DNA of 34,232 nucleotides from Gracilimonas sp040877545 (GCA_040877545.1 JBBDNN010000020.1:1-34232); one strand, 5' to 3'. Positions 1 to 9,446 are shown, numbered from the stretch's first letter. A program made the numbers and translations. Notes: generated by a model from the letters alone, not told the origin.

Positions 1-418
1 TCTTAAAAGTAGATTTTTCTGTGGTATATTCTAAAGTTTCTTCATCTACATAAAAAACGTCAACATCAATGGTATAATCTCCGTGCTGAGTTTGGGCAAT
101 TTCTGAATGCCCGTTATAATCATCGTAATCATTGTAATATCTGCGTGAGGCTTCCCCATCGGTTCCTAATGCATTGGCACCCGTAAAACTATCCGGGATA
201 TTTGTGGGGGGAAGTTCATTGCCAATAGTTACCTCGTCAAAATCTTTCGTATGTGCTTCTTCAATAATTTCCTGCCCCAAAGCAATCACTTCCTGCTCCA
301 GTTCACCTTCAATTTGCATTAAGGTGTTTCTGTGGATCATTCTGTTGGCATTCAACAATATTGTTGAAAAAATGATCATTGCGGCCATTATTTGAATTAT
401 TTCACTGTAGCTAGTCAT
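1..418 (-). CDS. Unrecognised membrane-anchored protein, N-terminal part
   Basis: An open frame runs from an ATG at 418 to the left edge of the window, so only the first 139 residues are visible. The protein opens with a short hydrophilic stretch and one hydrophobic segment (about residues 8-24), followed by an acidic, probably helical region (residues 33-55). That is the look of a pilin-like or single-pass inner-membrane protein whose bulk lies outside the cytoplasm. A Tyr/Asp-rich stretch follows near residues 95-105. No catalytic motif is visible. It reads in the same direction as the large surface protein to its right and lies about 150 bp downstream of it, without overlap. I do not recognise the family. 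A type IV pilin-like or secretion-apparatus protein is a guess from the N-terminus only. Confidence 0.6.
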   Translation of the reverse strand, partial: MTSYSEIIQIMAAMIIFSTILLNANRMIHRNTLMQIEGELEQEVIALGQEIIEEAHTKDFDEVTIGNELPPTNIPDSFTGANALGTDGEASRRYYNDYDDYNGHSEIAQTQHGDYTIDVDVFYVDEETLEYTTEKSTFK

Positions 419-571
419 AAGTAGAAATTAAATTCAATTTGTTATAAAGTATTAAAATATTCTAATAATACAACATATTTTTTCCTGCTCCTATACCTGC
501 TAAAACTATTCTATCAATAAATGAGCAATAACAAGAGAGAGATACTGAAATGTTGTTACAATAAAGGTGGG

Positions 572-3500
572 TTATTTTATCAGTGTAAGTTTGCGAATTA
601 TTCTATTTCCCTGTGCCCGAAGTACGGCAAAATATACTCCACTTGCTGCAGAATTAGCATTCCAGCTCGTTTTATGATACCCCGCATTAAATTGCTGATT
701 AACAAGAGTGGCGGTTTTTCGGCCAAGTACATCATAAATCTCAATATGAACATTACCTTCAAGGGGAGTGGCAAATTCGAAGGTTGTTTGTGCATTAAAA
801 GGATTGGGATAATTATTGGAGAGCTCAAAGGTACCTGGGAGTCCTGAAGCATCCTCACCGGGATTGATCTTTAACATAAACCGTGCATCTCTGACCTTCT
901 GCTTGCTTTTCGAAACCAGGTTATATGTGGAAGGTGATTCTTTAGCTGCTGATTTCCATGCGGTTGCTTCAACTTTAAAATCAATAACATCAGGTTCGAG
1001 CAGGTTAAAGGTTTTGTTATTCTTTTTATCAATAAGTGAAATTTCCCAGCCTTCCGGAATATTTTGCACACCCGTCCAGCTTAGTTCAACAGTTTTATCA
1101 GTCGATTTTCCTGATATCACTTCCCCCACATGTACCGGAATTTCAATAGGTACGCCAAAATTTCGTGGTAAGTTATTGATAGCCAATTGAGTTCCGTCAT
1201 TCAACAGTGTAAATATTTCCAGGTAAGAATCGCTGTTGAATGGCATCAGGCGGAAAGCATCCAGGCTGTCTTTTCCGTTTCTGCCTTCATGGATGAATGA
1301 AATATGGGTAGTTTTCTCTTTTCCTGAAGACTGAAGCTTTAGTTCAATTACAGGCGTATCATTTTGTTCTCGTTCTTTCTTAAAAGTACCACCGGTGGTT
1401 TTAGAGTTTTTATTCACTTTGAGAGAAGGAGCACCATTTCCATTAGCTTTTACCCAAAAAGCCTGGAATGGTGAAATTATACCATCTTCCAACGAACCTG
1501 TTGACCCATTCCATACCAGATAATCGTTTACAGCGGGGTCCCACACATAAATTACATTATCCATATTGGATTTGGTCCAGTTGCCGTCATCCCAATCAAT
1601 GGTGGCGGTAAAAGGGTTGCCAACAAGATTCCAGCCGGTATCGGCATCGGAGGTATAGGTGACAGGGAAAGTGAATTCTGTGCCATTGCCGTCATTTTCT
1701 TCACCACGGATTTCCAGCGTATCGGGGAGCGCTTCATTGTAAAGGGGATCGGCGGCAATATCTCCAAATAAGTAAACGAAATAACCGCGCCCGGCTGCAA
1801 CTGTGTTCGAAGTATCAGTGAGTGTTCGCCATCGTTGGTTGTCGGTGCCTTCGTGCGTTTCATCATAGAAAAGCACGTTGGGCTGAAGCGTATCGCCGGG
1901 TTCTGTTCCGGTATCGTAAAAAGCCCCGGGATAACCTTGCGTGACTGTTCCATCTAAAAAATCGCCATAGGAAGAAATCAGAGGAGCGGATAATAATCTC
2001 CAGCCTGCATTTCCCGCAATTTCCCTCTGCATCCGAATATTGGCTGTATTTCCTGATTTTACATTGCTCACAAAGCTGTAACCTGAGGCAATAGTGAGAA
2101 TTCCTTCTGTTATGAATAGTGTATCGGTTACGGTGAGATTGTTATTCACAATTACTCCCGAAGGATTATCGAGATGTAAGCTTTTGATATTGCTGATGCC
2201 ATTTATTTCCTGAAGATTATCCCCTTCTAAATGAACATCGGTGTTGTTTAAAGATATATTTGAGCCATTAATATCACCACCGAAATTGAAAGTGGAACCA
2301 TTACCCACCAAAGTTCCATCAATGATAATATTTCCAGGTGAGACCAATTCCGAGCCATCTGTCATAGTGAGTGTATTTCCGGCTTCTATATTTATCTGAG
2401 TAAAGGCTTCCAGATATTTGTTGCTTGAAACATCATTCTGAATGTTTAGAACATTGGCAGTAAAATCACCTTCAATAAATTGAGTGGAAGAACCGACCAG
2501 GTTAACTTCAGAAGAACCCGAAATAAAATTAGCGATTTTGGAATCCCCGCTGAGGTTAATAATGCTGCTATTTCCTGAAAAGCTGCCCAATCCTGAAAGC
2601 TCATTGTTAATGGTTATTTCCCCGCCGGTAAGGGTTACATTGGCTCCAGATTCAATTCTTAGAAAATCAATAACCGGATCTTCTCCGTCTACAATAGGAT
2701 AATAAGTTTCGCCGGTTTCAACCAATACCACCTGCCCGACAGCAGGCAACGAACCTAAACTCCAATTTCCTGCAGTACTCCAGTCTGTTCGGCTTGCCGG
2801 GTTGCCGCCGCCTTCTCCCTGCCATACGTTAAATTGTGTGATTACAATTTGCACATCATCTGTGATGGGATCTGAATTTACAGTTCCCGTTATAGTAGCC
2901 GTAGCAGAGCTAACGCCGGCTGTGAAAGTTGCAGTATACGTCCCATCCAAATTATCAGTAACACCGCTTAAACTGCCGGTTGTAGTACTAAGAGAAACTA
3001 CATCGCCCCCGGTACTAAGATTATTTCCAAATTCATCCTTAAGCTGTACTGTAATAGTGGTATTGTCTGTTCCATTATTTTGAAGAAAACTTTCTGATGA
3101 GCTTATTGTGGATGTAGTTTCATCAGCCACGCCCGGATTAACTGTAAAGCTGTTGCTGTTTCCGGATTCTGTTGATGCCGTTCTGCGGGCAGAAATAGTG
3201 GTAGAACCAACTGAAGTCAGAGTAACCGAATGTGATGCAAGCACACCATTGGTGAATGTAGCGGTGGTTCCGTTTCCGGCTGATAAGGTGCCGGAGGATG
3301 TAATCTGCACGGTTGAACCGGAGCCATCAAAAGTGGTTACGGTATTATTGAAGGCATCCAGGGCTGTGATTTGAATGTTGAAGGGAGTGCCGGCTGTTTG
3401 CGTGCCAATTGCCCCTCCGCCTTCAGCTTCAATCAGAAAAGTGGCAAGTTCATCGAAAGTAAAAGTGACTTCCGGATCTCCTGAAGTGATAGAGGCAGAA

Positions 3501-5539
3501 TTCACGGTTGCGCTTATTACTGCCGAACCAACCTCATCAGGAGCAGTTAAAGTGGCAGAATAAGTTCCATCGCCATTATCCGTAACCGAAGAAAGTGTCC
3601 CTGTTCCGGATTTGGATATTTGAACATCATCTCCTCCTATAATAAGATCATTGCCAAATTCATCCCTGAGCTGAATGGTTATTTCGTCTTCGCTGCTGCC
3701 GTCTGCAATTAGTGTATCATCACTAATGGTAATAAATGAACTGTCGGGATCGGCTGAGGCAGGAGTAACAGTAAAGGAATTACTGCTGCCGGATTCTGAA
3801 CCTGCGCTGTTAGTTGCTGTTATTTTTGTGTTTTCCTGCGCAAATGTGAATTCCGCTTCATGCGGCTCATAGACACCATCTACAAAAGGTCCCACATTTA
3901 TAAGCGTCGTGGATTCTGCAAACTCGCTGTTGGAAGTCAGATCAACATTTCCGCTGAAATTATCCCGTCCCTGATTTCCATCTAAAATATCTCCAGCACC
4001 ATCGACGGCAGTTATGCGAATGTCGAAGGGAGTTCCCGCGGTTTGGGATGAAATAGATCCTCCGCCGGTAATTTCAACTGTAAAACCGGCGAGCGAACCA
4101 GCATTGGCTACCGTAAAACTGCTGCTTTCTTCAGAATTTTTTAATGCATCAGCAGATGCGCCAATTGTTTTTGTTCCCACTTGATTGAAAGAGACTGAAT
4201 TGAAAACAGCGGTTCCATTGGGGTCGGTTGAAGTGGTGCCGCCACTAATATTTCCACTGCCACTCAATAAGCTTAAATTTACTTCTGTACCAGATTGCGG
4301 AACAAAATTCTCAAATTCATCCACAATTTGAACTTCTACAGGGGGATCAAGAACCGTATTACGGTTGGCATTGGAAGGCTGCACCGTAAAAATGAGACTG
4401 TCAGCTACTGCTGGATTTATAGTGATGACATCAGAAAAAACTGTAGAAAATCCAGGAGCTGAAAATGAAAGGGAAATATCATTTGCCAGAGTATGATATA
4501 AATCGGTGAAAGTTGCGATACCATCGTTAGCAGTAATTGTAGTTGTACCTTGTAAGGTCCCGCTTCCACTATTCCGGGATACGGTTATTTGGGTGAAGTC
4601 GTCGCTGCTAATAATGTTGGTAAAATCATCCTGAATTTGAATAACAGGCTGAGTTCCAAAAGCCGCACCGGCTGTTGCGGTGGAGGAGGGTTGTGAAGAA
4701 ATAAACAAAACAGCCGGATCGGAAGGAATGACAGAAATGGTGCCGGATGGGGTAGGCGTGAATCCGCCGGAAGTAGCTTCAATAACAGCAGTACCCACTA
4801 AATTACCTGTAAAGGTTGCGCTGCTGCCGGACGGGGAGAAATCACCGCTCACAACTCCACCGGTTATGCTTTGAAGCGACCAAGTGGCAGTTTCATTGCG
4901 TTTAAAGTTATTGAACTGATCCCGCACGTTAGAATAAACGGTAATAGAAGAGCCGGCTTCAATATTCTGACTGCTGACCACAGAGCCGGAAGAATTTGGA
5001 GCTGTTTCAACCCGTATTTTATTATCAGCACCGGCTACCATAGATATACTGCCATAATTTCTCGTTCCACCAGGCGCCGTACTTCCTGTATTTCTAATCT
5101 CACCGCTTGCAAGGGGGCTACCCTGAGCAGGCCTTAACCGGAAACCGGAAAAGGTTAAAGTATGCGGGTTATTTGGAGGGGAGCCTGCACTTGTGCCTAA
5201 AACTGAGAACGCTATTTCAGAAGATGTTCGGCTGCTGAATGTAACAGTTATCTTATTACCTTTTGGTTGCGTAACCTCTACTGTCGGATCAGCACCGCCG
5301 GTATCCCATTCAAATCCATTTGGTGCTTGAAACCGTATATTTCCAGGCTGTAGCTGACCGGGTGAAGTTTCCTGAATGACGGGGCCGGTTAAGTTTGTCC
5401 AGGTTCCTGTTGCAAAGTTATCGGCAGATATACCTGTTCCACCGGTTGCAGGAGTAACCGTTTGGGCAAAAATAAAACCGCTATGAACAATCCATAATAA
5501 AAGGATGAACATAAATCGGTAATGCGAAGCGGCTGTCAA
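572..5539 (-). CDS. Giant secreted surface protein with invasin-like domains and T9SS sorting tail
   Basis: This 1655-residue protein begins with a signal peptide ending in FAQ (about residue 26). Ig-like/filamin-like beta domains follow from about 190 to 890. They include two copies of an 'A' type (GGG-SISSQTAGTPF near 493, GGG-AIGTQTAGTPF near 708) and two of a Big_1/invasin 'B' type (with the DEFGN motif near 620 and 830), arranged A-B-A-B. Residues about 905-1150 look like a beta-helical, Asn/Gly/Ser-rich region, followed by a GWRLLSAP / GWNLVGNP-type module. The last ~85 residues hold YPNPFN, YDVLGR, SGVYF and a KLTLIK end, the hallmark of a type A T9SS sorting domain. It is probably exported by SecYEG, moved across the outer membrane by T9SS and attached at the surface or released; an adhesive role is inferred. 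The start is a TTG at 5539; an in-frame ATG at 5512 would leave a signal peptide without a basic N-terminus, so I prefer the TTG, with limited certainty. Confidence 0.9.
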   Translation of the reverse strand: MTAASHYRFMFILLLWIVHSGFIFAQTVTPATGGTGISADNFATGTWTNLTGPVIQETSPGQLQPGNIRFQAPNGFEWDTGGADPTVEVTQPKGNKITVTFSSRTSSEIAFSVLGTSAGSPPNNPHTLTFSGFRLRPAQGSPLASGEIRNTGSTAPGGTRNYGSISMVAGADNKIRVETAPNSSGSVVSSQNIEAGSSITVYSNVRDQFNNFKRNETATWSLQSITGGVVSGDFSPSGSSATFTGNLVGTAVIEATSGGFTPTPSGTISVIPSDPAVLFISSQPSSTATAGAAFGTQPVIQIQDDFTNIISSDDFTQITVSRNSGSGTLQGTTTITANDGIATFTDLYHTLANDISLSFSAPGFSTVFSDVITINPAVADSLIFTVQPSNANRNTVLDPPVEVQIVDEFENFVPQSGTEVNLSLLSGSGNISGGTTSTDPNGTAVFNSVSFNQVGTKTIGASADALKNSEESSSFTVANAGSLAGFTVEITGGGSISSQTAGTPFDIRITAVDGAGDILDGNQGRDNFSGNVDLTSNSEFAESTTLINVGPFVDGVYEPHEAEFTFAQENTKITATNSAGSESGSSNSFTVTPASADPDSSFITISDDTLIADGSSEDEITIQLRDEFGNDLIIGGDDVQISKSGTGTLSSVTDNGDGTYSATLTAPDEVGSAVISATVNSASITSGDPEVTFTFDELATFLIEAEGGGAIGTQTAGTPFNIQITALDAFNNTVTTFDGSGSTVQITSSGTLSAGNGTTATFTNGVLASHSVTLTSVGSTTISARRTASTESGNSNSFTVNPGVADETTSTISSSESFLQNNGTDNTTITVQLKDEFGNNLSTGGDVVSLSTTTGSLSGVTDNLDGTYTATFTAGVSSATATITGTVNSDPITDDVQIVITQFNVWQGEGGGNPASRTDWSTAGNWSLGSLPAVGQVVLVETGETYYPIVDGEDPVIDFLRIESGANVTLTGGEITINNELSGLGSFSGNSSIINLSGDSKIANFISGSSEVNLVGSSTQFIEGDFTANVLNIQNDVSSNKYLEAFTQINIEAGNTLTMTDGSELVSPGNIIIDGTLVGNGSTFNFGGDINGSNISLNNTDVHLEGDNLQEINGISNIKSLHLDNPSGVIVNNNLTVTDTLFITEGILTIASGYSFVSNVKSGNTANIRMQREIAGNAGWRLLSAPLISSYGDFLDGTVTQGYPGAFYDTGTEPGDTLQPNVLFYDETHEGTDNQRWRTLTDTSNTVAAGRGYFVYLFGDIAADPLYNEALPDTLEIRGEENDGNGTEFTFPVTYTSDADTGWNLVGNPFTATIDWDDGNWTKSNMDNVIYVWDPAVNDYLVWNGSTGSLEDGIISPFQAFWVKANGNGAPSLKVNKNSKTTGGTFKKEREQNDTPVIELKLQSSGKEKTTHISFIHEGRNGKDSLDAFRLMPFNSDSYLEIFTLLNDGTQLAINNLPRNFGVPIEIPVHVGEVISGKSTDKTVELSWTGVQNIPEGWEISLIDKKNNKTFNLLEPDVIDFKVEATAWKSAAKESPSTYNLVSKSKQKVRDARFMLKINPGEDASGLPGTFELSNNYPNPFNAQTTFEFATPLEGNVHIEIYDVLGRKTATLVNQQFNAGYHKTSWNANSAASGVYFAVLRAQGNRIIRKLTLIK

Positions 5540-5604
5540 TCCCTGCCAAATCCGAATATGAAAAGTGGTTTTTAGAATATTCCCTCAGTAAAATTTGTGA
5601 TATG

Positions 5605-5631
5605 CAAAGCTAAAAAACCTTCCCGTACAAA
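5605..5631 (-). promoter_or_regulatory. Possible Bacteroidota-type promoter for the T9SS surface protein
   Basis: Read on the minus strand, TAGCTTTG (5605-5612) fits the TAnnTTTG -7 element known for Bacteroidota, and a TTTG sits upstream at 5628-5631. The spacing is 15 bases rather than the usual ~19, so the match is imperfect. A transcript would start near 5598, about 60 bases before the gene. Confidence 0.25.
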
Positions 5632-5721
5632 TTACAATAGAAATTACTAATGATACCGGGATGGGTTTGATAACATCAATTTTCATAAAGATTCTGCTTT
5701 TCTTTCATGTAGTTGGAGTAA

Positions 5722-5740
5722 AGTTTCATATTTTGAAACT
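5722..5740 (+). promoter_or_regulatory. Small inverted repeat just upstream of rfbA
   Basis: AGTTTCA and TGAAACT form perfect 7-bp arms around a 5-base loop, 21 bases before the rfbA start. It could be an operator or a leader hairpin for the rhamnose operon. There is no T-tract, so it is not a terminator. Function is unknown. Confidence 0.3.
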
Positions 5741-5761
5741 CCATTAAATTCAAAAATAGTT

Positions 5762-6463
5762 ATGAAAGGCGTAATTCTCGCAGGCGGTACCGGCTCCAGG
5801 CTGTATCCACTCACTAAAGTTACCAATAAACATCTGCTTCCCATTGGCGATAAACCGATGATTTATCACCCCATTGAAAAGCTGACAGAAGTAGGAATTG
5901 AGGAGGTTCTGATTGTTACCGGTACCGACCATATGGGAGATGTTGTAAACTTGCTTGGCTCAGGTAAAGATTTCGGCTGCCGTTTCACATATAAAGTACA
6001 GGATGAAGCAGGTGGAATCGCCCAGGCACTTGGATTGGCGGAAAATTTTGCCGGTGATGAACCGGTGGTGGTAATTTTGGGAGATAACATTTTTGAGGCA
6101 TCGCTGCAAAAAGCCATGAAAAATTATGACGGAACCGGCGCTCAGATTCTTATTCAGAAAGTGCCAGACCCTGAGCGTTTTGGTGTGGCAGAATTGGATG
6201 GGGAACAGGTTCTGTCTATCGAAGAAAAACCGGAGAAGCCGAAATCTAATTATGCTGTCACGGGTATTTATTTTTTCGATGCCAAGGTATTTGAGTATAT
6301 AAAAACACTGAAACCATCAGGAAGGGGTGAACTCGAAATTACTGAAGTAAATAACCATTACATCCAAAGTGGTAAAATGAAAAGTTCAGTACTGGAGGGT
6401 TGGTGGACCGATGCCGGAACGCCTGAATCCTATAGAGTTGCAAATGACCTGGTAAGGAGCTGA
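5762..6463 (+). CDS. rfbA: Glucose-1-phosphate thymidylyltransferase (short form)
   Basis: It makes dTDP-glucose from glucose-1-phosphate and dTTP, the first step of dTDP-L-rhamnose synthesis. The N-terminus carries the nucleotidyltransferase signature LAGGTGSRLYPLT (residues 6-18), with the later conserved KHLLPIGDKPMI. The middle has VVILGDNIF (metal-binding Asp) and the end has WTDAGTPES. At 233 residues it is clearly shorter than the ~290-residue RmlA of enterics and lacks the C-terminal helical extension used there for the allosteric site, which fits the known short subfamily. Three further dTDP-rhamnose genes follow immediately, which supports the substrate assignment; a related sugar-phosphate nucleotidyltransferase is the main alternative. 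There is no obvious Shine-Dalgarno sequence before its ATG. Confidence 0.9.
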   Translation: MKGVILAGGTGSRLYPLTKVTNKHLLPIGDKPMIYHPIEKLTEVGIEEVLIVTGTDHMGDVVNLLGSGKDFGCRFTYKVQDEAGGIAQALGLAENFAGDEPVVVILGDNIFEASLQKAMKNYDGTGAQILIQKVPDPERFGVAELDGEQVLSIEEKPEKPKSNYAVTGIYFFDAKVFEYIKTLKPSGRGELEITEVNNHYIQSGKMKSSVLEGWWTDAGTPESYRVANDLVRS

Positions 6464-6464
6464 G

Positions 6465-7322
6465 ATGCGTTTTCTGATCACAGGTGGAAGCGGACAGCTT
6501 GGACGGGAATGGAGTGATTTTTTGGCTGATGCCGGAGCTGATTTTGAAGCACTCTCATCTTCAGAACTGGATATCACCAGCCAAAAAAAAGTGGAGAAAA
6601 AATTAGCTTCGGTTAAACCGGATGTGCTCATTAATTGCGCCGCATATACGAATGTTGATCAGTCGGAAGATGAACCTGAGAAGGCTTTCCTGGTGAATGC
6701 CAAAGCGGTTGAACTGCTGGCGGATGAATGTGCATCAAGAGAAATAAAATTGCTTCACTATTCCACCGATTATATTTTTTCCGGATCGGAAGCAGACCAC
6801 CAAATGTTGGAACACGGATATCCTGAAACTCATCCCACAAATCCTGTAAATATTTATGGAGCAAGTAAACTGGCTGGAGAAAAAGCTGTTCAGAACTCGG
6901 GATGTGATTATTTGTTGATCCGCGTTTCGTGGCTTTGCGGACAGTATGGGAATAATTTTGTAAAGACTATGCTGAGGCTAGCCGAAGAGCGAGATGAGCT
7001 AAAGGTGGTGAACGATCAATTTGGAAGCCCGACATTTGCTTATAATGTAGTGGAGAATTCTTTCCAGCTTCTGAAGGATAAGAAATCTGGAATTTTTAAT
7101 CTGAGTTCGCTGGGTAAAATTACCTGGTATGATTTTGCAAAGGAGATATTCCACCAGAAAAAGAAAAAGATGATGGTACATCCGGTGAGTAGCTCCCAAT
7201 TTCCAACCAAAGCAACGCGGCCCTCATTCTCGCTGTTAAGTACTAAAAAAATTGCTAACATCCCCGGCGCCTCAATCATTGAATGGAAAACAGGTTTAAC
7301 AGAATTATTGAAACAGATATAG
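6465..7322 (+). CDS. rfbD: dTDP-4-dehydrorhamnose reductase
   Basis: This is the last enzyme of dTDP-L-rhamnose synthesis, reducing dTDP-4-keto-L-rhamnose with NAD(P)H. The 285-residue protein opens with the Rossmann motif GGSGQLG (residues 7-13) and has the NCAAYTNVDQSE stretch and HYSTDYIF typical of RmlD. The short-chain dehydrogenase catalytic pair lies in YGASKLAGE. It starts one base after the rfbA stop, with a good ribosome site (AAGGAG, 6454-6459) inside the end of rfbA, so the two are translated from one message. Length and motifs are normal for the family. Confidence 0.93.
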   Translation: MRFLITGGSGQLGREWSDFLADAGADFEALSSSELDITSQKKVEKKLASVKPDVLINCAAYTNVDQSEDEPEKAFLVNAKAVELLADECASREIKLLHYSTDYIFSGSEADHQMLEHGYPETHPTNPVNIYGASKLAGEKAVQNSGCDYLLIRVSWLCGQYGNNFVKTMLRLAEERDELKVVNDQFGSPTFAYNVVENSFQLLKDKKSGIFNLSSLGKITWYDFAKEIFHQKKKKMMVHPVSSSQFPTKATRPSFSLLSTKKIANIPGASIIEWKTGLTELLKQI

Positions 7323-7323
7323 A

Positions 7324-7869
7324 ATGAATTTTTCAGAAACTAAAATCCCGGATGTAAAGCTTTTTGAACCAAAAGTATATGAAGATGACCGAGGTTATTT
7401 TTATGAATCGTACAGGGAATCGGTTTTAAAAGAAACAGGTATTGTCGAGCATTTTGTGCAGGATAATGTTTCCAAATCTTATCAAAATACCATACGTGGA
7501 CTGCATTACCAGATCAAAAATCCACAGGCAAAATTGGTGCAATGTTTGAGAGGTTCTATTTTGGATGTAGCCGTAGATTTACGCCAAAACTCGCAGACCT
7601 TCGGGCAATTTGCTGCCATAAATTTATCGGATAAAAACAAGCGAATGTTATTCATCCCAAAAGGATTTGCCCATGGTTTTTCGGTGTTTTCTGATGAAGC
7701 CGTTGTAAGCTATAAATGTTCGGATTATTACAATGCCAACGGCGAACGAGGCCTTCGGTGGGATGATCCTGATATTCAAATTCCCTGGGATGTGGAGCGG
7801 CCTATTTTGTCAGAAAAAGATCGAAAACTACCACTGTTTTCTTCAATAAAAGAAAAGGATCTGTTTTGA
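7324..7869 (+). CDS. rfbC: dTDP-4-dehydrorhamnose 3,5-epimerase
   Basis: This cupin-fold enzyme epimerises dTDP-4-keto-6-deoxyglucose at C3 and C5 to give dTDP-4-keto-L-rhamnose. Visible family marks are DDRGYFYE near the N-terminus, RGLHYQ with the catalytic His at residue 61, the LVQCLRGSILDVAVDLR strand and FIPKGFAHGF. The length (181 residues) is standard. The start follows the rfbD stop by one base and the end overlaps the rfbB start, so it sits in the middle of the operon. Confidence 0.95.
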   Translation: MNFSETKIPDVKLFEPKVYEDDRGYFYESYRESVLKETGIVEHFVQDNVSKSYQNTIRGLHYQIKNPQAKLVQCLRGSILDVAVDLRQNSQTFGQFAAINLSDKNKRMLFIPKGFAHGFSVFSDEAVVSYKCSDYYNANGERGLRWDDPDIQIPWDVERPILSEKDRKLPLFSSIKEKDLF

Positions 7870-8870
7870 AAAGAATAATTGTAACCGGTGGAGCAGGTTT
7901 TATAGGTTCGAATTTGATTTTGCATCTGGTTGAAAAGCATCCGGATTGGGAAATATTTAACCTCGATAAACTCAGCTATGCATCAGATCCTACTTTCTTG
8001 AAGCCGTTAAAAGATTCCGAACGTTATCATTTTAAAAAAGTAGATTTAGTTAATCGCAATGATGTGCACGATGTTATTCATAGTTTTAAGCCGGATGGCG
8101 TTTTTCATCTTGCGGCAGAATCTCATGTTGATAATTCCATTCAGGGGCCGGAACCATTCATTCAATCCAATATAGTAGGTACGTTTAATATTTTGGAAGA
8201 ATGTCGCCAGCTTTGGAAACAGGATGAGGGAAACTGGAAAAACAATCGATTCCTGCATGTTTCTACCGATGAGGTATATGGGGCACTTGAGGATGACGGC
8301 TTCTTCAAAGAAACCACTCCCTACGCGCCAAATTCACCATATTCGGCATCCAAAGCAGGAAGTGATATGATTGTCCGTTCATATTTTCATACGTATGGGA
8401 TGAATGTGATTACCACGAATTGCTCCAATAATTACGGACCACATCAACATGACGAAAAACTGATTCCCACCGTTATTCGCAGCGCCATCAAACAAAAAAA
8501 TATCCCGGTTTATGGGAAAGGAGAAAACGTACGCGACTGGCTTTTTGTGCATGATCATTGCGAAGCTTTGGATGTAGCTTTTGAAAAAGGAAAAGCGGGA
8601 GAAACCTATAATATCGGCGGAAATAACGAGTGGAAAAATATTGAGCTCGTTCGGAAAATCTGTGATATTCTGAACGAGGAGGTGGGCAAGGGCCCGGACG
8701 GCGATTATAAAAACCTGATCAGTTTCGTAACCGACCGCCTGGGGCATGATTTCCGCTATGCAATAGACGCCTCGAAAATTAAAAACGAACTCGGCTGGGA
8801 ACCTTCTCTGGATTTTGACGGAATGCTACGGGAAACCGTTTTGTGGTACATCAAAAAATATAATTCTTAA
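7866..8870 (+). CDS. rfbB: dTDP-glucose 4,6-dehydratase
   Basis: It converts dTDP-glucose to dTDP-4-keto-6-deoxyglucose using tightly bound NAD+. The 334-residue protein has the Rossmann motif GGAGFIGSN at the N-terminus, the active-site STDEVYG (residues 133-139, with the Asp135-Glu136 dehydration pair) and the catalytic YxxxK (Tyr159, Lys163). Ligand-binding motifs such as NCSNNYGPHQ and ENVRDWLFVHDH are also present. The start is TTG, sharing the bases TTGA with the rfbC stop. This overlap implies coupled translation and explains the weak start. It is the last gene of the operon. Confidence 0.95.
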   Translation: MKRIIVTGGAGFIGSNLILHLVEKHPDWEIFNLDKLSYASDPTFLKPLKDSERYHFKKVDLVNRNDVHDVIHSFKPDGVFHLAAESHVDNSIQGPEPFIQSNIVGTFNILEECRQLWKQDEGNWKNNRFLHVSTDEVYGALEDDGFFKETTPYAPNSPYSASKAGSDMIVRSYFHTYGMNVITTNCSNNYGPHQHDEKLIPTVIRSAIKQKNIPVYGKGENVRDWLFVHDHCEALDVAFEKGKAGETYNIGGNNEWKNIELVRKICDILNEEVGKGPDGDYKNLISFVTDRLGHDFRYAIDASKIKNELGWEPSLDFDGMLRETVLWYIKKYNS

Positions 8871-8921
8871 TGTTAAATGTTAAAATGGTCACAAACCTCA
8901 TTTAACACTTAACATTTAACA
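8871..8921. repeat. Long inverted repeat after the rhamnose operon
   Basis: TGTTAAATGTTAA (8871-8883) and TTAACATTTAACA (8909-8921) are perfect 13-bp inverted arms around a 25-base loop, starting directly after the rfbB stop. Between them lies a further partial copy of the same motif (CATTTAACAC). The A/T-only stem may end or protect the operon message, but there is no G/C-rich stem with a T-run. It resembles dispersed A/T-rich intergenic repeats. Confidence 0.5.
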
Positions 8922-8972
8922 CTGAACATTATCCTTTACAAGGGAAGTAGAACTATTAAAATTAAAGTGACA

Positions 8973-9446
8973 ATGAGTAAGAAAAATTATTGGCTAATGA
9001 AATCGGAACCGGAAGCGTACAGTATAGATGATTTGGAAAGGGATAAGGTGGAACCATGGGATGGCATCCGCAATTATGCTGCCCGAAATTTTATGCGCGA
9101 TGAAATGAAGATTGGGGATGGAGTGCTATTTTATCATTCCCGTATTTCTCCCCCGGAAATTGTCGGTACCATGGAAGTTTCCAGCGAGCCGTATCCCGAT
9201 CATACCCAATTCGATCCCGACTCAAAATATTTCGACCCCAAAAGCAGCGAAGAAGACCCCACCTGGCAGCTGGTGGATGTAAAATTTGTTCAGAAATTCG
9301 AAAAGCCTGTCACCCGCGAAGAACTGAAAAAAGAATCCGCCCTCGATAAGATGGAGCTATTTCGCCTTGCCCGGCATTCCATCACTCCGGTCCGGGAAGA
9401 GGAGTGGAAGAAGATTCATGAGATGGCCGGGGCTGAAGTTAACTAA
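8973..9446 (+). CDS. EVE domain-containing protein
   Basis: This 157-residue protein matches the EVE fold (PUA-like, related to human THYN1 and YTH domains). It has YWLMKSEPEAYSIDDL at the start, then WDGIRNYAARNFMR, then MKIGDGVLFYHS. EVE domains bind modified bases in DNA or RNA, and bacterial stand-alone copies have been proposed to act on modified tRNA or DNA; the substrate here is unknown. I chose the ATG at 8973; a GTG two codons earlier (8967) is possible. It stands alone, about 100 bp after the rhamnose operon and about 160 bp before the dCTP deaminase gene. Length is typical for the family. Confidence 0.88.
   Translation: MSKKNYWLMKSEPEAYSIDDLERDKVEPWDGIRNYAARNFMRDEMKIGDGVLFYHSRISPPEIVGTMEVSSEPYPDHTQFDPDSKYFDPKSSEEDPTWQLVDVKFVQKFEKPVTREELKKESALDKMELFRLARHSITPVREEEWKKIHEMAGAEVN

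Noticed and set aside
2484..3872. Several plus-strand frames opposite the T9SS surface protein
   Set aside because: All are antisense to the repetitive Ser/Thr/Val-rich coding region and consist of low-complexity Val/Pro/Ser text, as expected for shadows.
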